Positions 1 through 11,168 of a stretch of 64,000 nt of DNA are shown here, piece by piece. The DNA is from Chamaecyparis obtusa (lineage: Eukaryota > Streptophyta > Pinopsida > Cupressales > Cupressaceae): positions 675,501 to 739,500 of the forward strand of contig BSBK01009273.1 in the NCBI GenBank assembly GCA_027943335.1. Reading direction: 5' to 3'. Position numbers and translations under genes: made by a program. Each line of letters begins with the position of its first letter. Positions within the stretch are counted from its first letter, which is position 1. The notes beneath the pieces are model-generated. The model saw nothing but the letters and a program-made list of their open reading frames with translations. It ran no database searches and was not told the origin of the DNA.

Positions 1-1265
1 TGATGATATTTTATGTGCTTTATTCTTGCTCTTTTGAGTCTTGGATTTATTGGTTTTTTTTGAGACTTAGATTGCCTTAAGGTCTTGAGAGTACCTTGGT
101 TCTATCTCCTAGCATAGGGAGTGGAACTTTACCAGTTTCACATGGTTGGGTGGCAAATCTCTTTCAAGGTATTTTTCATGGTTCGTGTCATGGCTAAGAT
201 TCTAAGTTGTTCAGTGGTGAAGATTCTATTCTCATATCATGTATCTCTATCTTTTGTTATCAAGATGTAAAGATGTATTATAAGCCCTTGGGCAACTTGA
301 TGTAATTATCTTTCTATATGCCTTCAAGCAATGTCCAATAACTGTAATTATGTTTGTAAAATTGTAAGGAATAAGTTATGTATATGTAAAGGGTAGAATC
401 ATGAATCTAAAGAAGGGATTGAATATGGTTAAATCAATGAGTAATTTCTTACCTTATATCTCTTGTGGATTTTAAATGAAATTGAAAGTAATGGTTCTAT
501 GCAAACCTTTGTAATGAAAGTACTTATGGATGTAAACTTCTTTAGAAGGAAACTTGTTTTGATATTTGGTTAGTGAAAAGATGTGCTAAGGGTTCAAGGG
601 TATCTCCAGGTGAAATAATAAGGGAAAAAGGAACATGTATGTTATGGAAAGAAGTAATGGGATGCGATTTCATAAATGTATATTTCAATGTGGCTGATGT
701 TGGGTTATTCAACTAGGTTTAATATAAATCCTTTACTAGATGTTTACAAGGTTATGGTTGATAATTTGTGGAAGTTAAACTTATGGAAAAAATGATTCAT
801 TTAATGATTTATGTTGGTTGCCAATATATGATTAAGGACTCTTAATGGAAAAGCTTAAATGAGTTTTGATGGTGCCTTTGAGTTGAGCATAGTTATGGTT
901 AAGGGGTAAATAAATATGAAAGAATAAATGTGCTTAGTGGATGCGATAAGTAACGTGTGCTTGTTTCGCTTCTGAAGGTAAATTACGTGTTAGTCGGTAA
1001 GGGAAATTAATTCCACTAGTTCATTAATGTAATTGGTTATGATGTGAAATGGAGTTAATGTTAATTGAAGTTGTAATGAAAATAGAATTTTTTAGATTAA
1101 GTAATTAAATGAAATACTTGATAATGGTAATTGAATTCATTAAGGGAACCTTAAGGAATGTACTTGTGGATGGTAATGATGATATGTTAGAGTGTAAAAA
1201 GAATTTAGTTGTAATTTTATGTCATTGACCTGATTCCTTATGGGTTCCCTGGTGGGGACATTACA
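1..1265 (+). repeat. Element A 5' LTR, 3' portion
   Basis: This is the last 1,265 bp of the 5' LTR. It ends in CATTACA directly before the primer binding site and matches 23048-24312 almost base for base. About 2 kb of the LTR lies left of the window. No coding potential is seen. Confidence 0.9.
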
Positions 1266-1267
1266 TT

Positions 1268-1280
1268 TGGTATCAGAGCC
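1268..1280 (+). promoter_or_regulatory. Primer binding site of element A (tRNA-Met type)
   Basis: TGGTATCAGAGCC lies 2 bp after the LTR end. It is the standard plant primer site complementary to the 3' end of initiator tRNA-Met, used to start minus-strand DNA synthesis. It fixes the LTR boundary and the + orientation of A. Confidence 0.92.
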
Positions 1281-3667
1281 CTAGGTTGCTACACTGGGAG
1301 CTCTAGGGTCTATTTGCGTTTAATTTAGTTCTTCCTCCCATTATTAAGTTATGCCAACTCAATGGCTATACTTATGCTACAACACTTTTCCTAGATGCTT
1401 TCCAACATCGTAGAGGATGTGAGGAATCGAAACATAAATTATGACTCAGGAGAGTCTCGAATAAGAAAACTTTAATGACTGATTTTGCTTAAACTAGAGC
1501 CCATCAAAAACAAAGTTAGCACTGAGGAGGCAACTCATTCTAACCATTATGATAAGGATAGAATATAAGCCCTAGGTTGTTCTTCTAAAAACCTTTGGAA
1601 TCATACTTGGCCTACTTGCAATACTTGAGTCTATCATGTTTCTCTATTTGATTTTTTCTTCTGGCCTACCGAGCTTGAATACATTGTGTGCTCTCTTTTT
1701 AAAGTATCCTTTATGTTAACAAACTTGAGCATTGGACTTAAAAGGTATGTTTTCTATATTTCTACCATAATCTATTGCAAGAAAGGAGTATTTGAAATGA
1801 TTATAAGATTCATGTGGTTAAAATAGTTGGTCGAGAATTCTTGATACTTGGGTGTTGTGTTCTTATCCTTGTTCTAAAAAGGTCTTAAAAAATGATAAGG
1901 AAAGTTGTTGATCTTAATTTCTGATTTTATGAAGATTACTATGAATGAATGCCAAAATATTTTTGAAAAATTATATACTTTACTTCCCTATAAATGCTAG
2001 ATAACACCATGATTGTTATGTCTAATTATTTAAGGCTAGATAGATTTGAAACATGTTGTACTTATGGTTGGGAATAAGGGATGATTAGGTTTCTCAGACA
2101 AAAGGATTGTAATATTGAATGGTTTAAAAACATGTCTAGTAAATGTATCTTTTATCTTTCCTCAAGAACTTAGGGATTTATGATCTTATATTTTCTTGAA
2201 AATTGAGATAACATGTTGAACTTAGGTAATATCTGATATTTCAAAATATGGAAAGATTAAGAAGAATCTCTTTTTTTCATACCCTCTTAAGTAATAAATT
2301 AAGTCTATTGCCAAATCAGATGTGTCTCTCCCTTCTTTCTCAAGAAATATGTTTAAAAGGCTAAAGTTCATAAGGGAAAATCAATGTGTCACAATAAGGA
2401 GAATTTGCTTAGGAAACCCTTGGGTAAAGGACCTATGTCTCCAAGGTTTTGTAATAAATGCGATTAAAATACACAATTAGTTGAAAGGAGAAGTGTTTGA
2501 TTATATGGTAAGAATTTTAAATTATATATGATCCTCGTAAGTGGTGTGAATTGAAACAAGGAAAAATCATCAACTATAAGGAAAGAATATGATATTAACA
2601 AAATTATGTAGTAATTATTTACTTTATTGGAATTTTGTGTGTGAAATAAGATTTGAATCTAACAACATTGCTAGTATATAGGGATGATGAGTTATTATGA
2701 AAGGAATAATGATATGTTTATTAGAAGACAAATTTTCTAACTATGCTATAATGGAAATATTAGAAGAATGAGAATTTGTAGGTAATGGTATAGATATCAT
2801 TTTGAAGATGCAAGACTTGTAGTTCCTCCTCAAGTGTTCTTTTTATTGAAATGTGTGTACAAAAGGTTAGTGGGTTGAACATATTATTTTGATTAAATAA
2901 GAGGGTAGCCATAGGACTCGTGTATTTCTCTTCCTCTATTAAAGAATCTATGACTTTTATTTTGGAATATGGTAGGAATCCTAACAAACTTGTTAAGGTT
3001 GGGAAAGTATTTATACTTGAAAGAAGCTTATTATAAATTTAAGGGATATGGAATTGGTTAAATGGCTAGTTAATAAGTAATATTGATGAAGCTCTGGCTT
3101 AATGAATCATGTTAAATTTCTTCAGAATACATTTATGTGTATTGTTGCAATACACCACTAATAAATTGTTATAATAGAATCCAAAAAGTATCTTACGTTT
3201 CATGATTTGAAAAGGATGTGTATTATGTCTTGTGTGTAAGTTTGATATTAGTGATGTCCCTATAAGTTTACCATAGGCTTGATGAGAAAAAGAAACTAGT
3301 TGCATAAATAGAATTGTTTCTGGCTTATGTCATAAAATTGTGTGTTGTTATATGTGGAAATTCAATGTTAGAATGATTTTGGTTTGAAATATTTACCAAG
3401 GAAGTCATGTAATAGTAATATCTTATGTATACGCATTGTGAAGAAATAACCCATATACCAATCTGTATCTAGTCTAGGGAATGAAATTTGAATTCTTAAT
3501 TGAATTATACAATCCTTAAATATGGTTTTCTATTAAAAGAATTCCTAAGGTGAAAATTATACCTAATATATCAATCATAGACTAAATTAGAAATGTTTGT
3601 AAAAACCTTATTTTATGTTTGATCAATGGCTCAAAAACTTCCGACTTCCAGGAGTAAGTCGAATCTT
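1281..3667 (+). mobile_element. Element A interior, no recognisable genes
   Basis: This 2.4-kb AT-rich stretch lies between the primer site and the polypurine tract. All three forward frames are full of stops and the only open frames are short and unlike known proteins. A very degraded CNKC...-like zinc-knuckle trace may exist near 2450-2520, but it is too weak to call. Autonomous gypsy interiors are usually 5 kb or more, so this is either heavily deleted or a non-coding, parasitic element. Confidence 0.6.
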
Positions 3668-3679
3668 AGGGAGGGATGA
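3668..3679 (+). promoter_or_regulatory. Polypurine tract of element A
   Basis: A purine-rich run containing GGGAGGGA lies immediately before the TGTAATG start of the 3' LTR. This is the expected position of the plus-strand primer. Confidence 0.7.
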
Positions 3680-4609
3680 TGTAATGCCCCTCCAACCCTA
3701 TCAAGTCTTGGTTATGTTCACTTGAAATTAGGAAGGACTATATGTGAGAATGATCCTTCTTGAGATGGTTTCTTAAACCAAACCTCTTCCAACGTACCAT
3801 AACTTCATATTTTAATGTGGGAAATAATAATACTTACATAAGTATGTCCCTATATACCTTCATGTGTATCAGTGATAGGATCACCTGATAGATCTGTATG
3901 TTTCTATGTGAAATGCTCATTATTAATATTTATGTGTACATTAGGTTAATTGACTATAATCATTTAAGGGTTAGATGGGTTACCTTCTCTAATAGCATTA
4001 CTTGGGATTAGACATGATTGATGAATTTATGGTTATATGGTTTGTTTATCTTGATTTGATAATGGGACACTTTTAGTATATGTCTGATGGTTAAATGGGT
4101 TTGTGAAAGATAATAAATGATTTATATTTACATGATTATGTTATGATTCATTATTGTCATACAATATAGAAAAGAGATCATTTTCATACTAACTACACTA
4201 ATCCAATTATCCTTTGTTGATGTGACTGTCTGATGTGACTGTCGGAAGAGAGGAGGAATTCATAGTTACTCCTCCAGGAGGTCCACACAATGTCACACTC
4301 TACCTCCTTGTTTGCAATTGCTTGTACATATGTATATATATATTGGTGTACTTGGTTGGTGTTGTAGGATGCAGGTACCAAGCATTGACTCCACCTAGCT
4401 ACATAGGTCTGAGCATGCCTTAAAAATCCTTGAACTATTGTTGTGTGGAGGTATTACCAAGATTACTCTCAAGGTTACCATGGACTTAGGTTTCTCTTTA
4501 GGAGGTTACCCTAGTTGGGGGATTTGAACGCACTATGTGATGTGGTCTTGTGAATTAGGATTTGATGCCATTTTGTGATTTATGATGTGAGTTAGATTTA
4601 TCCTTAACT

Positions 4610-4639
4610 AATATATATATGTGTGTGTGTGTGTGTGTA
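4610..4639. repeat. AT/GT microsatellite
   Basis: An AT dinucleotide run passes directly into about nine GT repeats inside the A LTR. It is a simple sequence repeat with no further meaning visible. Confidence 0.9.
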
Positions 4640-5063
4640 TTTATTATATATAAGTGTACATTGATTGTGTGCTATATAGGTATGTGTATATGTGGGTGCA
4701 CAAGCATATACCCATGCTTATATAAATAATAATATTTGTATGGATTTATCGATTATTTTAGTGGTATGTTATCTAAAGTGAATTCAATGAAGTATATTAA
4801 ATAAATGTATTAAAAAGTGAAAATAATATTAATAATAGTAATAATAAAAATAAATGCTCTTTGTAGTAAAACTAGCTATCTAGGAGGGAGTTGAACTCGA
4901 GACCTCCTAGAAGTTAGACTAGTTGGTTTCCATGTGTGCTAAGTGGTTTTCTTGAAAGTTACTTGTTGGATGTTCTTGTTATGTTTTCCTTCATGGTTAT
5001 TTCTAATTAAATTCATTAAAACTTTGTTAAGTGCTTACGGGAATAATTGGTTTAATTTTTCAA

Positions 5064-5124
5064 CCAACTATGGAAGTTGGAGAAGTTGCTTCCCGTAAAG
5101 CAACTCCTCCAACCACATAGTTGG
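5064..5124. repeat. Long stem-loop near the A/B junction
   Basis: Two arms of about 27-28 bp (5064-5091 and 5098-5124) are inverted copies with a few mismatches around a 6-bp loop. The hairpin lies just left of where sequence shared with B's other LTR begins. It may belong to the A LTR or mark a rearranged junction. Confidence 0.6.
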
Positions 5125-5149
5125 AGGATAAATGTTTGAAGATTTTGTG

Positions 5150-7485
5150 TGTGAAGAAGGAAATACTTATCTAGGCTAGTGCCTCATCCATTCGGCAAGG
5201 TTTCCTAGACAAACTACACACACACACCAAAATATATCTAAGATTCAAAGCCATAAACACATTTACTATCCCCTTTACTACTTACAGAATATCCCTACAT
5301 AGAAAAAAGATAAATCTATGTCTCATCTAGAGCATCATTTCATCTAATCCTGGATTAGAACTCAAGAATGAAGGCATATACATAAATTGGTTATGCAATG
5401 AACTAGAAAGTTCAAAATTTACCTATGTTGACACAAAGGAGAGACAAGAATCAAGTGCCTACATTAAGTATGAAGAATCCTCAAGTGCATACAATCCATC
5501 CAAAGGAACCCTACTTGCAAACTGCAGCTTAGACCTACAACTTTCTTTCAATTGTCAAAAAAAATCAAGACAAGTCATTACAATTCAAACTGAGAAGAGG
5601 ACTCACAACCCAAAAGTTTGAATACCTAACTCCCAATGATCACAAAAATCCCTTTATACCAGGGTTACAATGCAAGCACGATGATCATTTCAAATTCAAA
5701 AACACCTAACCCCACCGAGGAGTTAACACAGACAAGACAGGGACCAAGCCATAGCATGCAAGCGCCACCAAACCAGTCAAATCTGGCCATGCAAGCATTA
5801 AATTTTGGTAGGTCGTAGGAAATCCTCTGAAAAAACCCTACAATCATATGTGAAATCGGGTTCCAACGACTAGCCAACAAATTTAGAACACCATCGTAGA
5901 TCTCTTCCTCTTCCTAGCAAATCAAGCGGCCTACATTTCCACAACAGTCACGGGCCCCTTTGAAAAGTATTTCGCCACCTCACCAGCAAGCATCCAATCA
6001 AAACCAAACATCACGGTAACACGGGCACCACACACCCACCTTTAACCCTGTAACTTTGACGTCCAAAGAGTTGTCACATGATCGCATAGCCAAGAGATGG
6101 GCTATGCAAACATGTGACAAGCCTCCACATCGTCCTTCTACCTTGCCGCATAATCACCACTGCCATGAGTTAACACAAGATGCTAGTCACATGAATGCAT
6201 AGCCTTTAAAAAGGCTATGCGAACATGCAACTAACTTCCAGCATTCACCATCGAGCAAATAGGTCTCACTGCAAACCCCTTGCCACCTCAGTATATCGGC
6301 AACAAACCAGAACTCAGCACATCACCACCTGCCATCGGGCCCCAACACAATGTGGCACCCTTCTCACATGATCGCATGGCCAAAAGATGGCCCTTGTGAT
6401 CACGTGACAAGGCAACAAGACTGCCATGTTTCCATGCTATTCGTTGTATCTACCTGGACACTAACACAGGACCCACCCGTCATAAGCCTTAGAATGGACG
6501 GCAGGCGTAAGATCTCATAGCTCTAACAAAACATATGGGAACTTACACCAGCCGTTAGATCATGTCCTCATCACAAACTCTCTGACAGTAACCCCACAAC
6601 TAGCTCCTCATGTAGTCACACTGTCACTTCTCCACCTATCCCTGACACATCCAACCAAAATACACCAGGATGGCCTGACCTATCATCGGACCCACAACAA
6701 AGCACCAAACAAAAAGAAGATCAGATAGCTAGCGCAACTTCGCATAGCCCTGACAAATCCTTCATGCTTTAATGACAACCATTGATGCTCTGACATGTTA
6801 GGATCCTTTGATTCATCTATAAATGAGGTCCCACCATTGATCGCACTTGCACACTAAGGCAAAGTAAATCGCCAGGCAGCTGAACAGAACTCGGACCCAC
6901 ACAGACAGGTGGCAAGTGGTCGCATGATCGCATGTCAAAAAAGTTTGACATGCGGCCATGCGATAGCCTATCATTTTGAAACCTTTGAAGACCCAGGCCC
7001 ACCATCCAGTCAGACTTGCGCAGTTAGAGAATGCCAACAAACAGGGCAGAAGTGCAGGGTCGAAAACACACAAGGTTTTTGATGAAAGACGATCGAAAAC
7101 ACACAATTTTTAGCACCAAAAGACAAGTGCACAAAAGCTAGAAGGCAAAGGTTGAAAAAAATGAGGGTTTTCACACAGACTGAAAATATCATGGATTTTC
7201 AAAAATACTGTGGGTTTTTGACACTGTGGTAGATTTTAAAAATTTGTTTCCTGCAGACCTTAAAACTTGGATAACTTTCTAGATTATGCAGTTCAGCATG
7301 TGTGTTTTGGACTAGAGTAAGGTGACAACATGAACAACATAGGGCTAAGGGTGCATACCATGAATCATTATGGATCTTCATCGCACATCAAAACTATGAC
7401 TACAGGTCGAGCAGGACAACTTCAAAATTTTCAGAGAATAGGCCACTCTCATAAGATTTTGCTATGATAGAAAAATGGCCTAACA
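5150..7485 (-). repeat. Element B 3' LTR (left copy, truncated)
   Basis: The sequence matches 14870-16411 and then 21579-22378, ending in GGCCTAACA (TGTTAGGCC in element orientation). About 376 bp expected at its left end are absent. The LTR contains four strong stem-loops and no convincing ORF; the short open frames in it are not conserved in the other copy. Confidence 0.85.
6073..6963. repeat. Four related stem-loops in the B LTR
   Basis: Four imperfect palindromes of about 45 bp lie at 6073-6118, 6186-6231, 6363-6408 and 6919-6963. Each has arms close to GTCACATGATCGCATAGCC and its inverted copy around a short loop. The same set appears in the other LTR, for example near 15795-15842, 15909-15955 and 16088-16134. 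Their role is unknown; candidates are transcription-factor sites or RNA structure in the LTR transcript. Confidence 0.75.
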
Positions 7486-7620
7486 GTGGCTCTAGTTGGG
7501 GATGCATGTCTCTTGCAGGCATGGCAAGGATTTAGAATCACTGGGAGAGCAGACCAACTCAAAAAATACAAAGCAGACAAAAACAAGGGAACCTAAACTA
7601 CTGTTCATGGAAGAGATACT
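7486..7620 (-). other. B 3' untranslated segment
   Basis: This 135-bp stretch lies between the integrase stop and the 3' LTR. The expected polypurine tract is not clear; on the - strand the bases before the LTR read CCCCAACTAGAGCCAC. Confidence 0.5.
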
Positions 7621-8790
7621 TCACAAGAAGTAAAACTTTAAGAATTGTCCATGAACAGGCAATTCCAAAGTACCACCAATTAAATCCTTCAAGATATATG
7701 AATCTGTTCCCCACTTTCCCTCAATAAGATAAGGGCCCAACCAAATAGGATCAAACTTTCCATGCCTTCCCTTGTCTTCCAACCTTGCATTCCACATCAG
7801 GACCAGATCATCAATTTCAAAACTTCTTTGAGTTGTCCTCTTATCAAACAAATTTTTACACTGCCTCTGTAATGTCTCATTTCTCTCATGTGCATCCCTC
7901 CTTACTTCCTCTAACTGGATCAATTCATCCATTCTCATTCTCATCTCATCATTCAAATCTGCATCATATGCCTGGATGAACATGTACATTTGCAACAAAT
8001 TATTCTGAGGTAATCTAGCACTTATTCCATAAACTAGGTCAAAAGGGGCACAACCTATGGCTTTCTTTATAGTTACTCTATCATCCCACAATGCCCACCA
8101 TAACTTTGAGTCCCAAGCTTTCTTATTTTTGTCCAACACCCTCTTGAGAATCTTAATAAGGTTTTTATTACTGGATTCAGCCTGGCCATTTCCTTGTGGA
8201 TGATATGGGGAAGAAAATGAAATGTGTATCCCATATTGCTGACAAAAATCACCAAACTCCTATTATCTAAAGCACATTGCATTATCAACCACAATTGTCT
8301 CTGGGAAACCAAATCTAGTGAGGATATTCTGCATTATAAAACTAGTTACCACTTTACTAGTAGCCCTCCTAGTAGGGACAGCTTCAACCCATTTAGTGAA
8401 ATAGTCTGTTGCCACTAATATGTAGGAATGTCCACCACTAGACTTGTTTGGAAACTCACCAATGAAATCAATACCCCACTTCTGGAAAGGGGCCTGAACT
8501 GAGACTGGTTTGAGTGGTAATTTTCCACTAAATTTTAGCTTACCTACAAACCTTTGGCATGCATCACACTTCCTTACAAATTGATGTGTGTCCTTAAAGA
8601 CTGTAGGCCACCAAAATCTAGATCTAAGGATCTTTTGGGCTGTGGTCTTTGCCATATAGTGTCCTCCACATACACCTTGATGCATTTCCTCTAGCAGAGT
8701 CTTAGATCTTTCATGATCAACACACTTTAGCAATACTCCTTCACTGCTTCTCCACCACAACTCACCATGTATAATGGCATACCTTGTTGA
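7621..8790 (-). pseudogene. int: B integrase (broken)
   Basis: This is the integrase part of the B polyprotein, which would insert the cDNA into chromosomes. The zinc-binding HHCC motif is visible (HQG..., GGHYM, CDACQRF) at about 8690-8560. The catalytic core follows with WGIDFIGEFP (first Asp), TIVVDNAMCF (second Asp) and PQGNGQAESSNK (Glu), so the D,D-35-E residues survive. The C-terminal part contains KFDPIWLGPYLI, typical of gypsy integrases. Adjacent TAA and TAG stops after the second Asp near 8260-8265 split it into two open stretches. It shares its frame with RT upstream. The ending ...FLKFYF followed by a stop at 7621 looks like the natural terminus. Confidence 0.88.
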
Positions 8791-10550
8791 CTATAACTTG
8801 ACAGTCCTCCTCTTACTCTCATTCATGTCAGGGGGAAGGACCAACTTCTACAAGCAATTGATGACATCTTTATACCAATCACAATAATCCATATCACAAA
8901 TATATGGCCTCTCTTCTTCCTCTAACATATTCACATGATTTGCAATCAAATTACTCTATGCCATCAACTTTGCAAGACCAAGGCCTCTTATCAATTTTGT
9001 AATCTGAATATCTATATTGAATTCTTGGATCCTGTTGATCCATCTACATCTTTTACCTAAGACCTCTTGTTGCACTAGAATATCCTTGACAGCAGCATTA
9101 GGAACATAAGCAACCACCTTAGCTCCTACAAGATAACATCTGAAAGCCTTGATTGCTTTGACTAGGGCATAAGCCTGTTTCTCAGTGATATCATACTTTA
9201 GTTTTGCTGCATGTAAGGACTTACTAAAAAATGATATAGGTTGCTCATATCCATCTGAATTCTTTTGCAATAAAACTACTGCAACCGTATGATAAGAAGC
9301 AAAAGAGAAAATTTTCATGGGTTTACCATAATCAGGGGTCCTTAAAATAGGGGCATCCTTGATGGCCTGTTTGATATTCTTGAAAGACTCATTTGCTTCT
9401 TCATTCCATTCTACTTTTGCATTTTTCTTCAGCATTCCAGAGATGGGAATACAAATTTCTGCAAAATTTGTAACAAATCTTCTTAGAAAATTCACTTGCC
9501 CAAAGAAAGACTGTACTCCTTTAACATTCCTTGGTGGTGAGAGCTTGTCTATTGCTATAACCCTTTCAGGATCTATTCTTACTCCATCCTTGGACATAAT
9601 GTGTCCTAAGAGCTTGCCTTCCATAACACTAAAAGAACACTTCTTTGGATTTAAAGAGATTCCATACTCCAGAGCTCTGATAAAGATCTTTTCAAGATGT
9701 TCACAATGCTGATCCTCCTTCTCTGAATATGCCATGAGATCATCCTGATATACCACTAAAAACTTATTTATGAAATTAGCAAAGGCCACATCCATAGCTC
9801 TCTAGAAAGTAGCTCCTGCATTTGTCAGACCAAATGGCATTCTGACATAAACATATGTTCCCCAAGGGGTAGTGAATGTAGTCTTAAATTGTTCTGACTC
9901 ATTGACCATGACCTGATTATATCCAGAGAAGCCATCCATCATGGACATTAGCTTTGATCCAGTAACCCTTTGCAGCATATTTTCCATGTTAGGCAGACCA
10001 TAATTATCCTTTAAAGAATTGACATTCAAATTCCTAAAATCAACACATAACCTAATGTCACCATTCTTTTTTCTGACTGGAACCAAATTTGACACCCAAG
10101 TAGAATGTCTGACAGGCTTGATAATGCCAGCATCCATCATCTTTTTAAGTTCATCTTGCATTTTTGGTGCCAAAGTAGGGTTCACAGGCCTTAATTTCTG
10201 CCTAAAAGGTTTAGTTCCTTCCTTTAATGGTATCTCACGTTGAAAGAGATCTTCTCTATATGCCTTCAAATCTTCATAAGACCATGCAAAGACATGTCTA
10301 AATTTTTTGAGAAGATTAATCAGATTTCTTCTAGTTCTTTGAGATAAGCATTTACCTATGTAAATTTTCCTTGGTTCTTGGCTTGTCCCTAGATTTACTT
10401 CCTCCAAATCACTTACCTTGTTAGCAAGTCTAGCAACACAATCCCTTTCCTTATCATCAAATGTCCTTTCAAGGGCAACCAATTCCCTAGGGATCCTATT
10501 TGACTTTAGTTGCAAAACTTCCTTCCCAAGGACACTCTCTTTTCCATCTT
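8791..10550 (-). pseudogene. pol: B reverse transcriptase with decayed native RNase H
   Basis: The region opens with LKSNRIPRELVALERTFD, a linker typical of Tat elements. RT motifs follow: LVPVRKKNGDIRLCVDFRNL, SKLMSMMDGFSGYNQ, PFGLTNAGATF and VVYQDD (catalytic box, 9739-9750, YQDD in place of the common YVDD or YIDD). The native RNase H comes next (FFSKSLHAAKLKYDITEK), but its first catalytic Asp appears to be Tyr (FSFASYHTV) and the usual DHK box reads YVPNAAV, so it is probably inactive. This fits elements that rely on a second RNase H. TAG stops occur after GATF and after LMA. The part from 8955 down to 8791 is a poorly conserved linker to integrase with two more stops. Confidence 0.9.
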
Positions 10551-11168
10551 TGTTGTCTACATAGGTGTGAAATCCATTTCCTGACCATCAAAGTGAGACT
10601 CACACTGCAAGAACCTCAATATATCCTGATCATCATAAAATACTTGCCAATTCTCAACATTATCTGCGATAGAAGGCCTGGACTTACACTCAATTCTGGA
10701 TATCCCTGCAAAGGTAACATCCTCTAGCCTCAAGGCTATGTTTGCTAGTAAATCTGCCATCCTATTTTGGCTTCTATCCACCCAATCAATTCCAAAAGCA
10801 CTAAAACATTCAATTTCATCCCATACAGCATTCCTATATTGTTTTAGCCTTTGGTTCTTAGATGCATACTTTGATCTAATTTGAGATATTACTAACTTAG
10901 AATCACCAATTACCCTAATATGTTTGATCCCATGTTTTGATGCTTGTCTCAAACCAATCAATAGGGCCTCATATTTAGAAACATTGTTTGTGCAAGAAAA
11001 CAAGAGAGTGAAAGAAAACTTAAAAGTCTTACCACTTGGGGACACCAATAACACTCCTACTCCAACACCTTCTCTAGAACTTTCCCCATCAAAATATAAT
11101 GTCCACAAGACACTACCCTCTGCCATGTTACTCTCATCATCAGCCAAAAGGATAGGCCTGACCTTCTC
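10551..11168 (-). pseudogene. B additional RNase H domain, located before RT
   Basis: This is a complete RNase H fold segment of about 190 residues. The four acidic positions are visible: YFDGES (Asp), NVSKYEALLIGL (Glu), VIGDSKLVISQI (Asp) and VDRSQNRMADLLANIA (Asp). It resembles the additional RNase H of plant Tat elements, which normally lies between the native RNase H and integrase. Here it lies directly after protease and before RT, in the gag-protease frame. It would degrade the RNA strand during reverse transcription in place of the decayed native domain. The frame ends at a TAG (10557), and RT continues in another frame, which implies a frameshift near 10550. Confidence 0.85.

Larger units (their letters stand above)
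3680..5149 (+). repeat. Element A 3' LTR, left part
   Basis: The LTR starts with TGTAATGCCCCTCC, whose first seven bases are the inverted complement of the CATTACA end at 24312. It runs into element B near 5150; the exact junction is not resolved because B's left end is incomplete. The matching part of the 5' LTR lies outside the window, so this part is assigned from its position and terminal motif only. Confidence 0.75.

Noticed and set aside
4193..4423. Overlapping open frames of about 62 codons on both strands
   Set aside because: They lie inside the A LTR, are short, and lack any recognisable motif.
4977..4981. TGTTA as a left target duplication of B matching TGTTA at 22379-22383
   Set aside because: The sequence after it (4982-5149) does not match the start of B's other LTR, so this is probably coincidence.
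6813..7192. 97- and 60-codon open frames in the B LTR
   Set aside because: The matching part of the other LTR copy (21734-22057) has a different length and different changes; no sign of coding conservation.
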